Shown piece after piece: positions 45,010-54,363 of a stretch of DNA of 64,000 nucleotides. The stretch comes from JAAELZ01 sp965223465 (GTDB taxonomy: Bacteria; Pseudomonadota; Gammaproteobacteria; Arenicellales; Poriferihabitantaceae), in NCBI GenBank assembly GCA_965223465.1, contig OZ245025.1:558001-622000 (forward strand), in the 5' to 3' direction. The position numbers and the translations under genes are program-made. The notes beneath the pieces are model-generated. The model did no database searches and was not told where the DNA came from. It saw only the letters and a program-made list of their open reading frames with translations. The first letter of the stretch is position 1, and the number at the start of each line of letters is the position of its first letter.

Positions 45010-46371
45010 ATGGGTAAGTTTTTTGGTACGGACGGTGTTCGTGGTGAATTTGGTGAATTACCGATTACACCCGAGAATGTATTGAAGCTAGGATGGGCTG
45101 CAGGTAGGGTATTGCTGGAACGTCAAAAAGGTGTCAACCCGCATGTCTTAATTGGTAAAGATACGCGCATCTCTGGCTATATTTTGGAGTCTGCACTCGA
45201 AGCAGGTTTTGCATCGGCTGGTGTGAATGTTTCCTTGCTCGGCCCGATGCCGACGCCTGGAATCGCCTATTTAACTCGAACCGCTCGCGCGGCAGCCGGT
45301 GTGGTAGTGAGCGCCTCCCACAATCCTTATTATGATAACGGCATAAAGTTCTTTTCTTCAGATGGTTATAAACTCAACGACGAGCTGATAGACGCCGTTG
45401 AGGCAAAAATGGCAGAGCCGATTCAATGCGTGCCTTCCAAAAAGCTAGGTAAGGCAAACCGGTTTCCTGATGCCGAGGGACGCTATATAGAGTTTTGCAA
45501 GCATACGGTGCCATACAGAGTATCTTTTGAGGGCTACAAAGTCGTAATCGATTGCGCCAATGGAGCGGCCTATAACATTGCGCCTTCTGTTTTTAAGGAA
45601 TTGGGTGCAGAGGTGGTTGCAATCGGGGTAAAACCCGATGGTTACAATATCAATAAAAAATGCGGATCGACTGCTTTGGGTAAATTGAAGAAAGCAGTGG
45701 CGGAACACCAGGCGGATCTAGGTATCGCATTGGATGGCGATGCGGATCGCGCGCTGTTTATTGATGATCAAGGTAAGGTGGTGGATGGCGATCAAGTGTT
45801 ATATATCCTGGCGCTGGCGGATCAAGCAGAAGGGCGGCTCGTCGGTGGGGTCGTCGGCACGTTGATGACCAATTTGGCGCTTGAACTCGCGTTAGAAGAT
45901 GCGAGCATTCCTTTCGAGCGCGCGGCGGTTGGTGATCGCTACGTTCTGGAAAAATTGCAGGCAAAAAACTGGCTACTTGGGGGAGAAACTTCTGGTCATA
46001 TTATTTGCCTGGATAAAAATACCACGGGTGATGGTATTGTCGCCGCGCTACAGCTAATGCGCGTAATGCAGAGCAAACAACGTGCTTTATCTGAACTTAC
46101 CACTGACTTAGATCTATTTCCACAAACTATGATTAATGTGAATGTGCAGCGGGGCTTGGGCAAGCAAATAATCGCGCATCAACAGGTCAGTACAGCGGTC
46201 AAGCAGGCACAGTCCCGCATGGGGCGGAGTGGGCGATTGGTGCTCAGACCTTCCGGGACCGAACCACTGGTGCGCGTAATGGTCGAAGGTGAACACGCTG
46301 ACGAAATCCGCGAAATAACGCAGGATTTAGTTGAGGTAGTGAAACAAGTCAGTGCAGAAGTGAGTGGATAG
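45010..46371 (+). CDS. glmM: phosphoglucosamine mutase
   Basis: 453 residues. N-terminal MGKFFGTDGVRG, active-site S103 in SASHNPYYDNG (phosphoserine), metal loop DGDADR and sugar-phosphate loop RPSGTEPLVRVM are present. It converts glucosamine-6-P to glucosamine-1-P for peptidoglycan and LPS. It starts 11 bp after ftsH; folP, usually between them in Gammaproteobacteria, is missing here. Confidence 0.97.
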   Translation: MGKFFGTDGVRGEFGELPITPENVLKLGWAAGRVLLERQKGVNPHVLIGKDTRISGYILESALEAGFASAGVNVSLLGPMPTPGIAYLTRTARAAAGVVVSASHNPYYDNGIKFFSSDGYKLNDELIDAVEAKMAEPIQCVPSKKLGKANRFPDAEGRYIEFCKHTVPYRVSFEGYKVVIDCANGAAYNIAPSVFKELGAEVVAIGVKPDGYNINKKCGSTALGKLKKAVAEHQADLGIALDGDADRALFIDDQGKVVDGDQVLYILALADQAEGRLVGGVVGTLMTNLALELALEDASIPFERAAVGDRYVLEKLQAKNWLLGGETSGHIICLDKNTTGDGIVAALQLMRVMQSKQRALSELTTDLDLFPQTMINVNVQRGLGKQIIAHQQVSTAVKQAQSRMGRSGRLVLRPSGTEPLVRVMVEGEHADEIREITQDLVEVVKQVSAEVSG

Positions 46372-46519
46372 GTTGTTTGATACGTAGGGTAGGCCCATAC
46401 TCGTAGACGTAGTTTGATCTCGCCTAAACCTAAAACCTGAATTTCAGCCATTTAGTATTAGCTAACTCATTATTAAAGGCGCATAACAACAATGGTCGAC
46501 TAGTAATCGGAGAGCATCG

Positions 46520-47440
46520 ATGAAACATGCATTTATCATGGACCCGCTGGAGAAGGTTAAGCCTTGGAAAGACACCACCTATTTTCTGATGCTGGCGGCC
46601 TATGAACGCGGTCACCAAGTGTGTTATTTGGATCAACAGTCGCTATTTTTGGATCACGACCGATTAATGGCCAAGGCTCAGTGGCTCAAAGTGCGGGATG
46701 ATCATGATCAGCCGTTCGAAGTTTTGTCCGAGGACGTAGTACCAATGGCTGAGATGCAAGTCGTCTGGTTACGAACGGATCCACCGTTTGATCGACGTTA
46801 TTTTTATACCACCTTGTTGCTGGATTTTTTGCCTCCTGCAGTAAAGATAGTTAATCGACCAGACGGGGTAAGAGATTGGAATGAAAAACTTGCCGCGATT
46901 CATTTCCCCAAATTCACGCCTGCCACTTGCGTTTCTAATAAAGTAGAAGAAATCAGGCATTTCGCTGCGCGGCATAATCGTATTACGGTTAAACCTGTTG
47001 ATGGCTTTGGGGGCAAAGGTATTTTCTTTTACAGCGAAGAAGAGGAGGCGACCGATTTATTAGAACGCGCAACTCAAAAAGGAGCGCACTGGGTGATTGC
47101 TCAAGAATACTTACCAGCCGCAAAGATAGGTGACAAACGCATCTTGATGGTCGAAGGAGAAGCCATTGGGGCGATTTTACGCGTGCATGCCGAAGGCAAG
47201 GAGTTAAATAATCTCGATATGGGGGGGCAGGCGGTCAAGACTGAACTGGATAGGGATGACCTGGCCATCTGTGAGGCGATCAAGCCCCACTTAATTGAAC
47301 GGGGCGTATTTTTCGTCGGGATTGACGTGATTGGGGGAAAACTGATTGAAATCAATGTGACTAGTCCGACCGGCCTGCAGGAACTGAGTCAGTTTTCTGG
47401 AATAGCGCATCACCACAATATCATTAGTCGCCTGGAATAA
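46520..47440 (+). CDS. gshB: glutathione synthetase
   Basis: 306 residues. AFIMDPLEKVKPWKDTT start, DPPFDRRY strand, VNRPDGVRDWNEKL, ATP-grasp loop VKPVDGFGGKGIF and C-terminal GVFFVGIDVIGGKLIEINVTSPTG are all present. It adds glycine to gamma-glutamylcysteine. GGAGAG precedes the ATG. Family length is slightly shorter than E. coli (315). With gshA at 3755 the pathway is complete in this window. Confidence 0.96.
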   Translation: MKHAFIMDPLEKVKPWKDTTYFLMLAAYERGHQVCYLDQQSLFLDHDRLMAKAQWLKVRDDHDQPFEVLSEDVVPMAEMQVVWLRTDPPFDRRYFYTTLLLDFLPPAVKIVNRPDGVRDWNEKLAAIHFPKFTPATCVSNKVEEIRHFAARHNRITVKPVDGFGGKGIFFYSEEEEATDLLERATQKGAHWVIAQEYLPAAKIGDKRILMVEGEAIGAILRVHAEGKELNNLDMGGQAVKTELDRDDLAICEAIKPHLIERGVFFVGIDVIGGKLIEINVTSPTGLQELSQFSGIAHHHNIISRLE

Positions 47441-47579
47441 GCGCACTCTGATAACAACACGTTGCATAATCAATACTTAAATCTATCCATCTGTGTTGTT
47501 CGTAGTGTCAGTAATAGTATCCGGTTGAAGTGGAAAAAGTTGCCGTTAGTTTACGTAGGGTGAAACGGTACTTTCATTG

Positions 47580-48182
47580 ATGCTAAAAAGTATCGAGCTG
47601 CTTATGCCTTTTATTTTGGTGGCCTATACCATGTGGGCAACCCCTGGTCCGAATAACATGATGCTGACCTATTCAGGTGCGCGTTTTGGTTTTATCGCGA
47701 CCCTGCCGCATATCGTGGGTATATTATTTGGTACTTTTTTGCTTAATATGCTCGCTATTGTTGGTTTAAAACCTCTAATCGATAAATGGCCACAATTAAT
47801 GCTTATGTTAAAGATTGTTGGAAGTGTGTGGTTATTGATGATTGGTTGGAAAATGGCCAATGCTCATCAGGCATCTAAGCGGAATAAGGATCATCAACCA
47901 ATGCGTTTTATCGCGGCGACGCTTTTTCAATTTGCGAATCCAAAGGCAATTAGTGCCACCCTGGCTTTAGTGAGCTTGATTTTGGTCGCGATTGAGCGTG
48001 AACCGTTTCTTTTATGGTGGGTCGCGGCCATCATTCCGATTCTCGGTTTTTTAGCCATCACACCCTGGGTCATTGCTGGGCAATCAATTCGCCGTTTTTT
48101 ATCGACCCCATTTCGCTGGAAGCTATTTAGCTGGTTTACGGGCGGATTAACCGCAGCTTGCGCGGTGTTCTTATGGATATGA
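47580..48182 (+). CDS. LysE-family translocator
   Basis: 200 residues with six hydrophobic segments. The family signature ATPGPNNMMLTYSGARFG is near the N-terminus. Such proteins export amino acids or derivatives such as lysine or homoserine lactones; the substrate here is unknown. The ATG at 47580 is preferred over a TTG three bases earlier. Monocistronic, converging on the hydrogenase operon. Confidence 0.86.
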   Translation: MLKSIELLMPFILVAYTMWATPGPNNMMLTYSGARFGFIATLPHIVGILFGTFLLNMLAIVGLKPLIDKWPQLMLMLKIVGSVWLLMIGWKMANAHQASKRNKDHQPMRFIAATLFQFANPKAISATLALVSLILVAIEREPFLLWWVAAIIPILGFLAITPWVIAGQSIRRFLSTPFRWKLFSWFTGGLTAACAVFLWI

Positions 48183-48212
48183 CTATCTAGAGTTATTTGT
48201 CTGAAGTTCTGA

Positions 48213-48662
48213 CTATACGTCTATTTCAGACAGCAGATATTGAACAGCAAGATTAAGGTTTTTATGTGCCTGCGCGGATAAGCGCTCGTCAAATGGCTCG
48301 AAGTGATAACCGCGAATAGCCATGATATAGGCTGGTGTGGTTGCTTTAAATAATGTGCGGGCGAGATAGATTAAGGCTCGCGGTGAAATGCTATGTGTAT
48401 TCAGATCAGCAGGTGGCTGATTTTCATCCAGTTGCTGGTATTCAAAGGGCGGGTTTGCATTTTTTGATGCGTCGATAAAAATGATTTTGCAAAAATCGCC
48501 AATATCTAGTGCATCCTCTACGCGCAATTGATAATCAAGTCGTGTTTCTATCTGATTTAATTCCAGTTGTGCGAGACGCTTGATCAAAGCAGGGCCTAAT
48601 CCATCATCCCCACGAGCCGGGTTCCCATAGCCCAAAACCAGCGTCTTCTGCCTGCGATTCAC
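48213..48662 (-). CDS. hydrogenase maturation endopeptidase (HoxW-like)
   Basis: 149 residues of the HycI/HoxW family: VLGYGNPARGDDGLG start and FIDAS loop with the conserved acidic nickel-binding residues (D19-type and D62-type positions visible). It cuts the C-terminal peptide from HoxH once nickel is inserted. It starts at GTG 6 bp after hoxH and is the last gene of the operon, so it likely serves HoxH specifically. Confidence 0.85.
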   Translation of the reverse strand: MNRRQKTLVLGYGNPARGDDGLGPALIKRLAQLELNQIETRLDYQLRVEDALDIGDFCKIIFIDASKNANPPFEYQQLDENQPPADLNTHSISPRALIYLARTLFKATTPAYIMAIRGYHFEPFDERLSAQAHKNLNLAVQYLLSEIDV

Positions 48663-48667
48663 GCTGT

Positions 48668-50104
48668 TTATTCTTTGGTCATTCGATCTATTATTTCGCC
48701 TTCGGCATCATGTAATTCCACTTCTAAGGGCATCTGTCCTAGCGCATGCGTGGCGCAGGAAAGACATGGGTCATAAGCGCGAACAGCGACCTCAATTTTA
48801 TTTAACATGCCTTCAGTAATTTTGGGCTGGCCGGACAGATATTTCTGTGCGACAGAGGTTACCGCACGATTCATGGCTTCGTTGTTATTGGTAGTAGATA
48901 CGATTAAATTACAATAACTAACTTGATCATTCTCATCTACTTTATAATGATGAAACAAGGTTCCTCGCGGAGCCTCGATTACGCCAATGCCTTCTTCTCG
49001 CCGCGCGCCCTGGAGTTGTAAATCATTGCCTTGCAGGTCAGGATCATTGAGTAGGTCGCGGATTTTTTCAGTGCAGTGCAACACCTCAATCATACGGGCC
49101 CAATGATAGGCCAGCGACATATGGTTAGGTTGTCCACCGGTAAATGCCATGAATTCGCCATGCGCGTTATCGGCAAGTGGTGTATCGATAAACCCAGCGG
49201 TATTCATGCGGGAAAGAGGCCCGACTCGATACCAGCCATCCAAATGACCGCGACGTTTAATAAAAGGAAACTTCATGTAAGACCAGGGCCGGACTTCTTC
49301 CATCAGGTAATCGTTAAATTTTCGATAATCCACTTGATCAAAAATAACATTACCCGAGGCATCCACCGCGCGCAGTTGCCCGTGATAAAGGTCCATTGCG
49401 CCGTCTTCGCGCACCAACGACATGTGGCTGGATTTAAAATTGGCAAATTCCTTCACCAGCTCATTATGCTCGAGACAGTAATCGCGCGCGATATTGACGG
49501 CCTCCTGCGCCCATTCAATCATGGTGTCGGCATCCTTTAGCAATGGATCACGTTCTCGCAAATTCAGGTTTTTATTTACACCACCGGGTACGGCGCTGGT
49601 GCCGTGAATCTTTTTCCCCGCGGTTGCAGCAATTACTTCCTGGCCGAATTTGCGCATTTTTATGCCTTTTACTGCTAAATCAGGATAGGCCTCGATTATG
49701 CCAAAAATATTACGTTGTGCTACCTCGCTTTCAAAACCAAATAGTAAATCGGGCGAGCTAAGATGGAAAAAATGCAATACATTACTTTGCATGATTTGCC
49801 CGTAGTGCATCAAACGGCGAAGCTTTTCGGCCGTCGGCGTGAGCTGGTCGACGCCAACAATATTATCCATCGCCTTGGAGGCTGCCAGGTGATGACTCAC
49901 TGGGCAAATCCCGCACAGTCGTTGTACGATAACGGGCACCTCCCAATACAGCCTGCCGAGAATAAAGCGCTCAAACCCACGAAATTCAACGATATGTAAT
50001 CGTGCTTCGTCGACTTCGTTTTGCTCATCAAGATGGATGGTGACTTTACCGTGACCTTCAACCCGCGTCACAGGCTCGATTTCAATGACACGTGTTTTAG
50101 CCAT
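48668..50104 (-). CDS. hoxH: NAD-reducing hydrogenase large subunit
   Basis: 478 residues, start ATG at 50104 with GGAG upstream (an in-frame TTG lies four codons earlier). The [NiFe] centre ligands are RLCGICPVSHH (C64, C67) and DPCLSCATH (C447, C450). HoxW should cut after H453, removing 25 residues. This is the H2-splitting subunit of a group 3d soluble hydrogenase. It lies in hoxF-hoxU-hoxY-hoxH order. Confidence 0.95.
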   Translation of the reverse strand: MAKTRVIEIEPVTRVEGHGKVTIHLDEQNEVDEARLHIVEFRGFERFILGRLYWEVPVIVQRLCGICPVSHHLAASKAMDNIVGVDQLTPTAEKLRRLMHYGQIMQSNVLHFFHLSSPDLLFGFESEVAQRNIFGIIEAYPDLAVKGIKMRKFGQEVIAATAGKKIHGTSAVPGGVNKNLNLRERDPLLKDADTMIEWAQEAVNIARDYCLEHNELVKEFANFKSSHMSLVREDGAMDLYHGQLRAVDASGNVIFDQVDYRKFNDYLMEEVRPWSYMKFPFIKRRGHLDGWYRVGPLSRMNTAGFIDTPLADNAHGEFMAFTGGQPNHMSLAYHWARMIEVLHCTEKIRDLLNDPDLQGNDLQLQGARREEGIGVIEAPRGTLFHHYKVDENDQVSYCNLIVSTTNNNEAMNRAVTSVAQKYLSGQPKITEGMLNKIEVAVRAYDPCLSCATHALGQMPLEVELHDAEGEIIDRMTKE

Positions 50105-50130
50105 AGTGATCTCCAAACTGGGAGGTGGGA

Positions 50131-50688
50131 TTAATCATATTTGATCAGCTCATAGGGCAGTTCAACCGATCGCCCCGCAAGCAAGGCGTTTAGTGTCTGC
50201 CATAGGGTTTCACCCGAAGGAGGGCAGCCGGGAATCTGGTAATCCACTTTTACCACATCTGCCAGGGTATAGACGCTATCCAGCATCAAGGGCAAGGCCT
50301 CATCATTCGGAATTCGGTTGGTCGGATTGTAGACTTTGTCACTATTTAGATAAGCGGTTTCAAGACATTCGCGCAGCGGGTCCTCAGCGTGCATGATGGC
50401 ATTGCGCATCACCGGCAAACCACCCATGACTGCACATTGACCTACGGCAATCAAAATATCGCAGTTGCGCCTGAATTCCTGCAGGGTATGGACGTTTTCT
50501 TCATTACAACAGCCACCTTCCACCAGGCCGATGTCACAATGCTCAGTAAATTCTTTGAAATCATTCAGTGGCGAGCGATCAAATTCTACTTCCTCAAGCA
50601 ACTCTAGTAGGTTTTCATCAATGTCCAATAACGACATATGGCAACCAAAACAGCCCGCCAATGATACGGTTGCGATGCGTTTTTTCAT
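50131..50688 (-). CDS. hoxY: NAD-reducing hydrogenase small subunit
   Basis: 185 residues. It carries one [4Fe-4S] cluster with ligands visible in AGCFGCHMSLLD, the VEGGCCNEE region, AVGQCAVMGG and IPGCPPSG. It passes electrons from HoxH to the diaphorase. No twin-arginine signal is present, so the enzyme is cytoplasmic. Its ATG overlaps the hoxU stop (ATGA). Confidence 0.94.
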   Translation of the reverse strand: MKKRIATVSLAGCFGCHMSLLDIDENLLELLEEVEFDRSPLNDFKEFTEHCDIGLVEGGCCNEENVHTLQEFRRNCDILIAVGQCAVMGGLPVMRNAIMHAEDPLRECLETAYLNSDKVYNPTNRIPNDEALPLMLDSVYTLADVVKVDYQIPGCPPSGETLWQTLNALLAGRSVELPYELIKYD

Positions 50689-51410
50689 GCCTTTTCGTCC
50701 TGATCAGGTGTTTCAAGTTTGCTGCCAATTGGTGCCTTGTCAAATTCCCGTTTACCGATGGGGGCAAAATAGCCGCGTTTTTTCTGAATGATACAGCCCA
50801 CGGGGCAGGTCTGAACCGCCATCGCTTTATCAGCGAGGGACACATTTGTGTTCGCCAGGTCTTCACCATTGACCCCCACGCGTTTATGGATTCCTCTTCC
50901 AACATAGCCAAACACATGTTTTCCATCAATATCGCGTGAGGCACGAATACAACGCCCGCATAGTATGCAACGATTGGTATCCAGCGCGATATCCGCATGG
51001 GTCGCGTCTACCGGACGCACGGGTTGCAGATAAGGGTATTTGGTCGCCTGCGTAATGCCCAGACGATAACCCATTGCCTGTAATTCACAGCGACCACTGG
51101 CTTCGCAAATGGGGCAAAGATGGTTGCCTTCATGGAATAGCATACGGACCAGGTTGCGTCGATAGTCCTCGATTTCAGCGCTGTTATTGTCTATTTCGGC
51201 ATCCGCCAACGCCGGTTGCGTACAGGCGGACACCACGCGGCCATTTTGTTTGACCACACAAACCCGGCAGCTTCCTTGGGGTTCCAGTCCTTCGGTATCA
51301 CACAAGCGTGGGATATAGATACCTGCTGCATCGGCGGCATCCATAATGCTTTGCCCAGGTTTTCCCCGGATGCGTTTGCCGTCGATGGTGAAAGTGAACA
51401 TTTTTGCCAT
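50685..51410 (-). CDS. hoxU: NAD-reducing hydrogenase diaphorase gamma subunit
   Basis: 241 residues, NuoG-N-terminal-like. An N-terminal [2Fe-2S] plant-type site (CDTEGLEPQGSCRVC and CTQPA) and [4Fe-4S] sites (HEGNHLCPICEASGRCELQ; CILCGRCIRASRDI with a later CPVGC) are visible. It wires HoxF to HoxY. The ATG at 51410 has AGGA at 8 bases. Short gap (15 bp) to hoxF. Confidence 0.93.
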   Translation of the reverse strand: MAKMFTFTIDGKRIRGKPGQSIMDAADAAGIYIPRLCDTEGLEPQGSCRVCVVKQNGRVVSACTQPALADAEIDNNSAEIEDYRRNLVRMLFHEGNHLCPICEASGRCELQAMGYRLGITQATKYPYLQPVRPVDATHADIALDTNRCILCGRCIRASRDIDGKHVFGYVGRGIHKRVGVNGEDLANTNVSLADKAMAVQTCPVGCIIQKKRGYFAPIGKREFDKAPIGSKLETPDQDEKA

Positions 51411-51425
51411 AATTATCGTCCTGGA

Positions 51426-53279
51426 TTAGGATTCGTCATCGTATCTTGGGTCATAGATCATCGAGCGACGTTTGGCCAGGCGTCGTGATTCTTCTAGCGC
51501 ACTTTGAATATCGAAAGAAGCCTGCATACCGTCCTCTCGTTCTTTTAACAACACCGCGTAAACCAAAGGAAAGTTTTTCAGGGTTGTAAGTATTGGATTA
51601 GGGGAGGTGTAGCCAAGCCCACAGCGGCTGGTCACCGCAACGGTTTTGCCTAAGTCTTTGAGATAGTCAATATCCGAGCGTTGACATAACCCCTTTCTGA
51701 TTTTTTGCAAACGCATTTTCATAAATACGTTGCCGACGCGACAAGGCGTGCAATAGCCGCAGCTTTCTTCGATGAAAAAATCCATGAAGTATTCGATAAT
51801 TTCCAACAAATTACGGTGAGCGGAAAACACCATGATAGATCCACCGGTTGGCAAATCCTCGTTACACAAACGACGCTCAAATTGGCTACGATTGATCATT
51901 TCACCACTCGGGCCACCAACTTGCACGGCCGAGGCGTCCATACCGCCCGCTAATTCCAGCAATGCTTGAACGGTAATTCCGAAGGGGAGTTCATAAACGC
52001 CTGGCGTTTCACAGTCTCCGGATATACTAAATAATTTGGTGCCTGTACTTTGCTCGGTGCCCAATGCAGAAAACCAATCGCTGCCTCGGTCAAGAATGCG
52101 CGCGGCGCAGCAAAATGTTTCGACATTATCCACCACGGTCGGGTAGCCCAGATAACCGGATTCTACTGGAAAAGGAGGGCGATTCTTGGGCTCGCCGCGC
52201 AATCCTTCACAGGAGCTGATCAAGGCACTCTCTTCACCGCAAATATAAGCGCCTGCGCCCATCTGGATGCGGATATCGAAGTTAAAATCTTTTTTACCAC
52301 CAATATCACGTCCTAGCCAACCGTTATTCCGCCGATTCTGTAGTACGGATTCTAGATACGCTCGCAGATAGGCATATTCACCGCGCAAATAGATCAAACC
52401 TTCCTGGCTGCCGATCGCGTAGGCAGCAATCGTCATGCCTTCGATCATCAATTCGGCTCTTTCAGTTAGCAGGACACGATCCTTGAATGTTCCGGGCTCG
52501 CCTTCATCGGCATTACAGAACACAAATCGCCTGTCCGCACTTGTTTCTGCGGCCATTTGCCATTTACGGGCGGTCGGAAAGCCTGCTCCGCCGCGTCCCG
52601 TCAGACCAGACTGATCAATCTCTTTGATCACCGCTTGCTGGTCCATGGTCAACATCATTTTTAAGCCAGCGCCATCAGGTACATCCGCCAGCAGGCAATC
52701 GCCGGCCAAGCGGATATTGTTATTGACCATAGATTGCACCAGCGGGTGCGCATTATTCCCATCGCCTTGGGGTAATTCCAGATCTTCAGGTGCATGTCCC
52801 GCCTTAAGCGCTTTGGCAATGTGTTGCGCGCTTTCGGACGTCAGATTGGTTACCACCACATCATTGATCAACGCAGCGGGTGCCTGATCACTCATTCCGA
52901 TGCAGGGTGTATTTTCGAGCGAGAATTGTCCATCGGCGCTGGTTTGGTCGATTTCGATCCCTAACTCACGGGTAAACACGTTGGAAATCGTTTGCGTACC
53001 CGCGTGTCTGTCAATGATGTCGTCGCATAAGCGAATGGTTACTTTTCCCTTTTTGGTCTCTGATAAAAATGCGTAGAAGGTAACCATACCTTCGACCTCA
53101 ACCCGGTAGCTATCTATTTGTTGCGCGATGATGTCCATAGCAGCGGGTTCAATCGCGCTAAATGATTGTTGGACTTCAAGCAAAATATCCAAAAGGCGTG
53201 TCTTATCATTGCCAAATTTTCCGCAGATCTCAGCGACACGTGTTTCCAGTGGGGGATTTTTCAGATCTTGCGGGACCAT
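51426..53279 (-). CDS. hoxF: NAD-reducing hydrogenase diaphorase alpha subunit
   Basis: 617 residues. About 1-140 resembles NuoE, about 190-610 resembles NuoF with FMN/NAD loops (GRGGAGFPTARKW, NADEGEPGTFKDR, GAGAYICGEESALI) and a [4Fe-4S] site C507-x2-C510-x2-C513 with C553. In the NuoE-like part only C85 and C126 remain of the usual four ligands (S130 replaces one), as I recall also for the Cupriavidus-type HoxF; so a [2Fe-2S] there is doubtful. It reduces NAD+ with electrons from H2. First gene of the operon. Confidence 0.94.
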   Translation of the reverse strand: MVPQDLKNPPLETRVAEICGKFGNDKTRLLDILLEVQQSFSAIEPAAMDIIAQQIDSYRVEVEGMVTFYAFLSETKKGKVTIRLCDDIIDRHAGTQTISNVFTRELGIEIDQTSADGQFSLENTPCIGMSDQAPAALINDVVVTNLTSESAQHIAKALKAGHAPEDLELPQGDGNNAHPLVQSMVNNNIRLAGDCLLADVPDGAGLKMMLTMDQQAVIKEIDQSGLTGRGGAGFPTARKWQMAAETSADRRFVFCNADEGEPGTFKDRVLLTERAELMIEGMTIAAYAIGSQEGLIYLRGEYAYLRAYLESVLQNRRNNGWLGRDIGGKKDFNFDIRIQMGAGAYICGEESALISSCEGLRGEPKNRPPFPVESGYLGYPTVVDNVETFCCAARILDRGSDWFSALGTEQSTGTKLFSISGDCETPGVYELPFGITVQALLELAGGMDASAVQVGGPSGEMINRSQFERRLCNEDLPTGGSIMVFSAHRNLLEIIEYFMDFFIEESCGYCTPCRVGNVFMKMRLQKIRKGLCQRSDIDYLKDLGKTVAVTSRCGLGYTSPNPILTTLKNFPLVYAVLLKEREDGMQASFDIQSALEESRRLAKRRSMIYDPRYDDES

Positions 53280-53308
53280 TAGTCGGTTCTTGCGGCGAAA
53301 TAAATACC

Positions 53309-53314
53309 ATTATA
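53309..53314 (-). promoter_or_regulatory. -10 candidate for the hox operon
   Basis: TATAAT on the minus strand lies about 30 bp upstream of the hoxF start. No consensus -35 and no sigma-54 signature was seen. Confidence 0.3.
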
Positions 53315-53429
53315 AACCACGCGCACGAAGTGCTAGGCAGAAAAATAGGGCGGTACCTAATTCAACAAACTTTTGCTGGAAACGGTACTGTGATATGAGC
53401 CGATTCGCTACCCTAGCCAATTTACCCAC

Positions 53430-54329
53430 CTAAATCGTGGGTAAGATAAAGTCTGGAACTATGCCGCATTGTTCGATAAATTGGTAAGCGTTAAGGCCTT
53501 TGAACAGGCCATGATGCGTTACCAAAGCAGTTTTAAAGCCAACAGCAGACCCGCCCAGAATATCGGTATGTAAGGTATCACCCAGCATTAGAACGCGCGA
53601 TCGTCGAACGGAAGCCAGTCGTTGATAAACCTCATAAAAAACATCGGCGAAGGGTTTGCCGTAGAATATCGGTTCGATAGACGTTTGATCGGCGACCCCG
53701 TGCGCGTAATAGCCGGGCTCAAATGAAAACCCAGATTCTCGCGGTGCGACTATATCGGGGTTACCCACTAATAAAGGGCGCGGGCACCGTCTGAGCGAGT
53801 CGACCAGTAATTGTTGCTGGTTTTTGGTCCAATCGCGTGCACCCAGAAACAAGAAGCCATCAACTTGGTCAAAAAGGGTGGTTTCCTCCCCCAGCAGGGA
53901 TAGATTAAAATCCAGCTGATCGATGCCCGACTCCGGCAATGCAGCGACGCCCCAATGCATGCTGGTGGGATAGTGGGCGAGCGCCATAAACAATTGTTCG
54001 CGGCTGGAAACGATTTGCTCAAGGGTCAATGTAAACCCTAATTTTTGATACTTTTGACGCAGGTTGGTCAGTGCAAAGCTGCCTGCATTGGTTAACACCA
54101 AGGTCTTTTTTCCTATCTCTTGCAAGCGCCTCACGCATTGCGCAGCACCAGGAATGGGCGATTCGCCGACGTTGAGCACGCCAAATGCATCGAATATAAA
54201 AGCATCAAACTGATCCGCAATTTGCAGAAGATTATCAATAGCTTGCGCGCTTTTAGGAAACGTAGCAACGGGTAAACGCGGACGTACGGCCTGGTATCGC
54301 TCGAAAGCGAATGTCGCGTCTATCGTCAT
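53430..54329 (-). CDS. HAD-superfamily (NagD-like, class IIA) hydrolase
   Basis: About 299 residues. Motif I is FDAFGVLNVGESPIPGA; TNAG follows as motif II, and motif IV is in LMLGDTLHTDILGG. A substrate cap lies between. These enzymes dephosphorylate small phosphate esters. The open frame runs 51 bases into phnE2; the ATG at 54329 avoids this. It is the last gene of the phn-like operon, so it may dephosphorylate a product of the imported compound. Confidence 0.82.
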   Translation of the reverse strand: MTIDATFAFERYQAVRPRLPVATFPKSAQAIDNLLQIADQFDAFIFDAFGVLNVGESPIPGAAQCVRRLQEIGKKTLVLTNAGSFALTNLRQKYQKLGFTLTLEQIVSSREQLFMALAHYPTSMHWGVAALPESGIDQLDFNLSLLGEETTLFDQVDGFLFLGARDWTKNQQQLLVDSLRRCPRPLLVGNPDIVAPRESGFSFEPGYYAHGVADQTSIEPIFYGKPFADVFYEVYQRLASVRRSRVLMLGDTLHTDILGGSAVGFKTALVTHHGLFKGLNAYQFIEQCGIVPDFILPTI

Positions 54330-54363
54330 GGGTGTTATAGAATTTATAGAGTTTGCGTGTATT

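Noticed and set aside
49076..49540. 154-codon plus-strand open frame inside hoxH
   Set aside because: Antisense shadow of a conserved subunit with intact active-site motifs.
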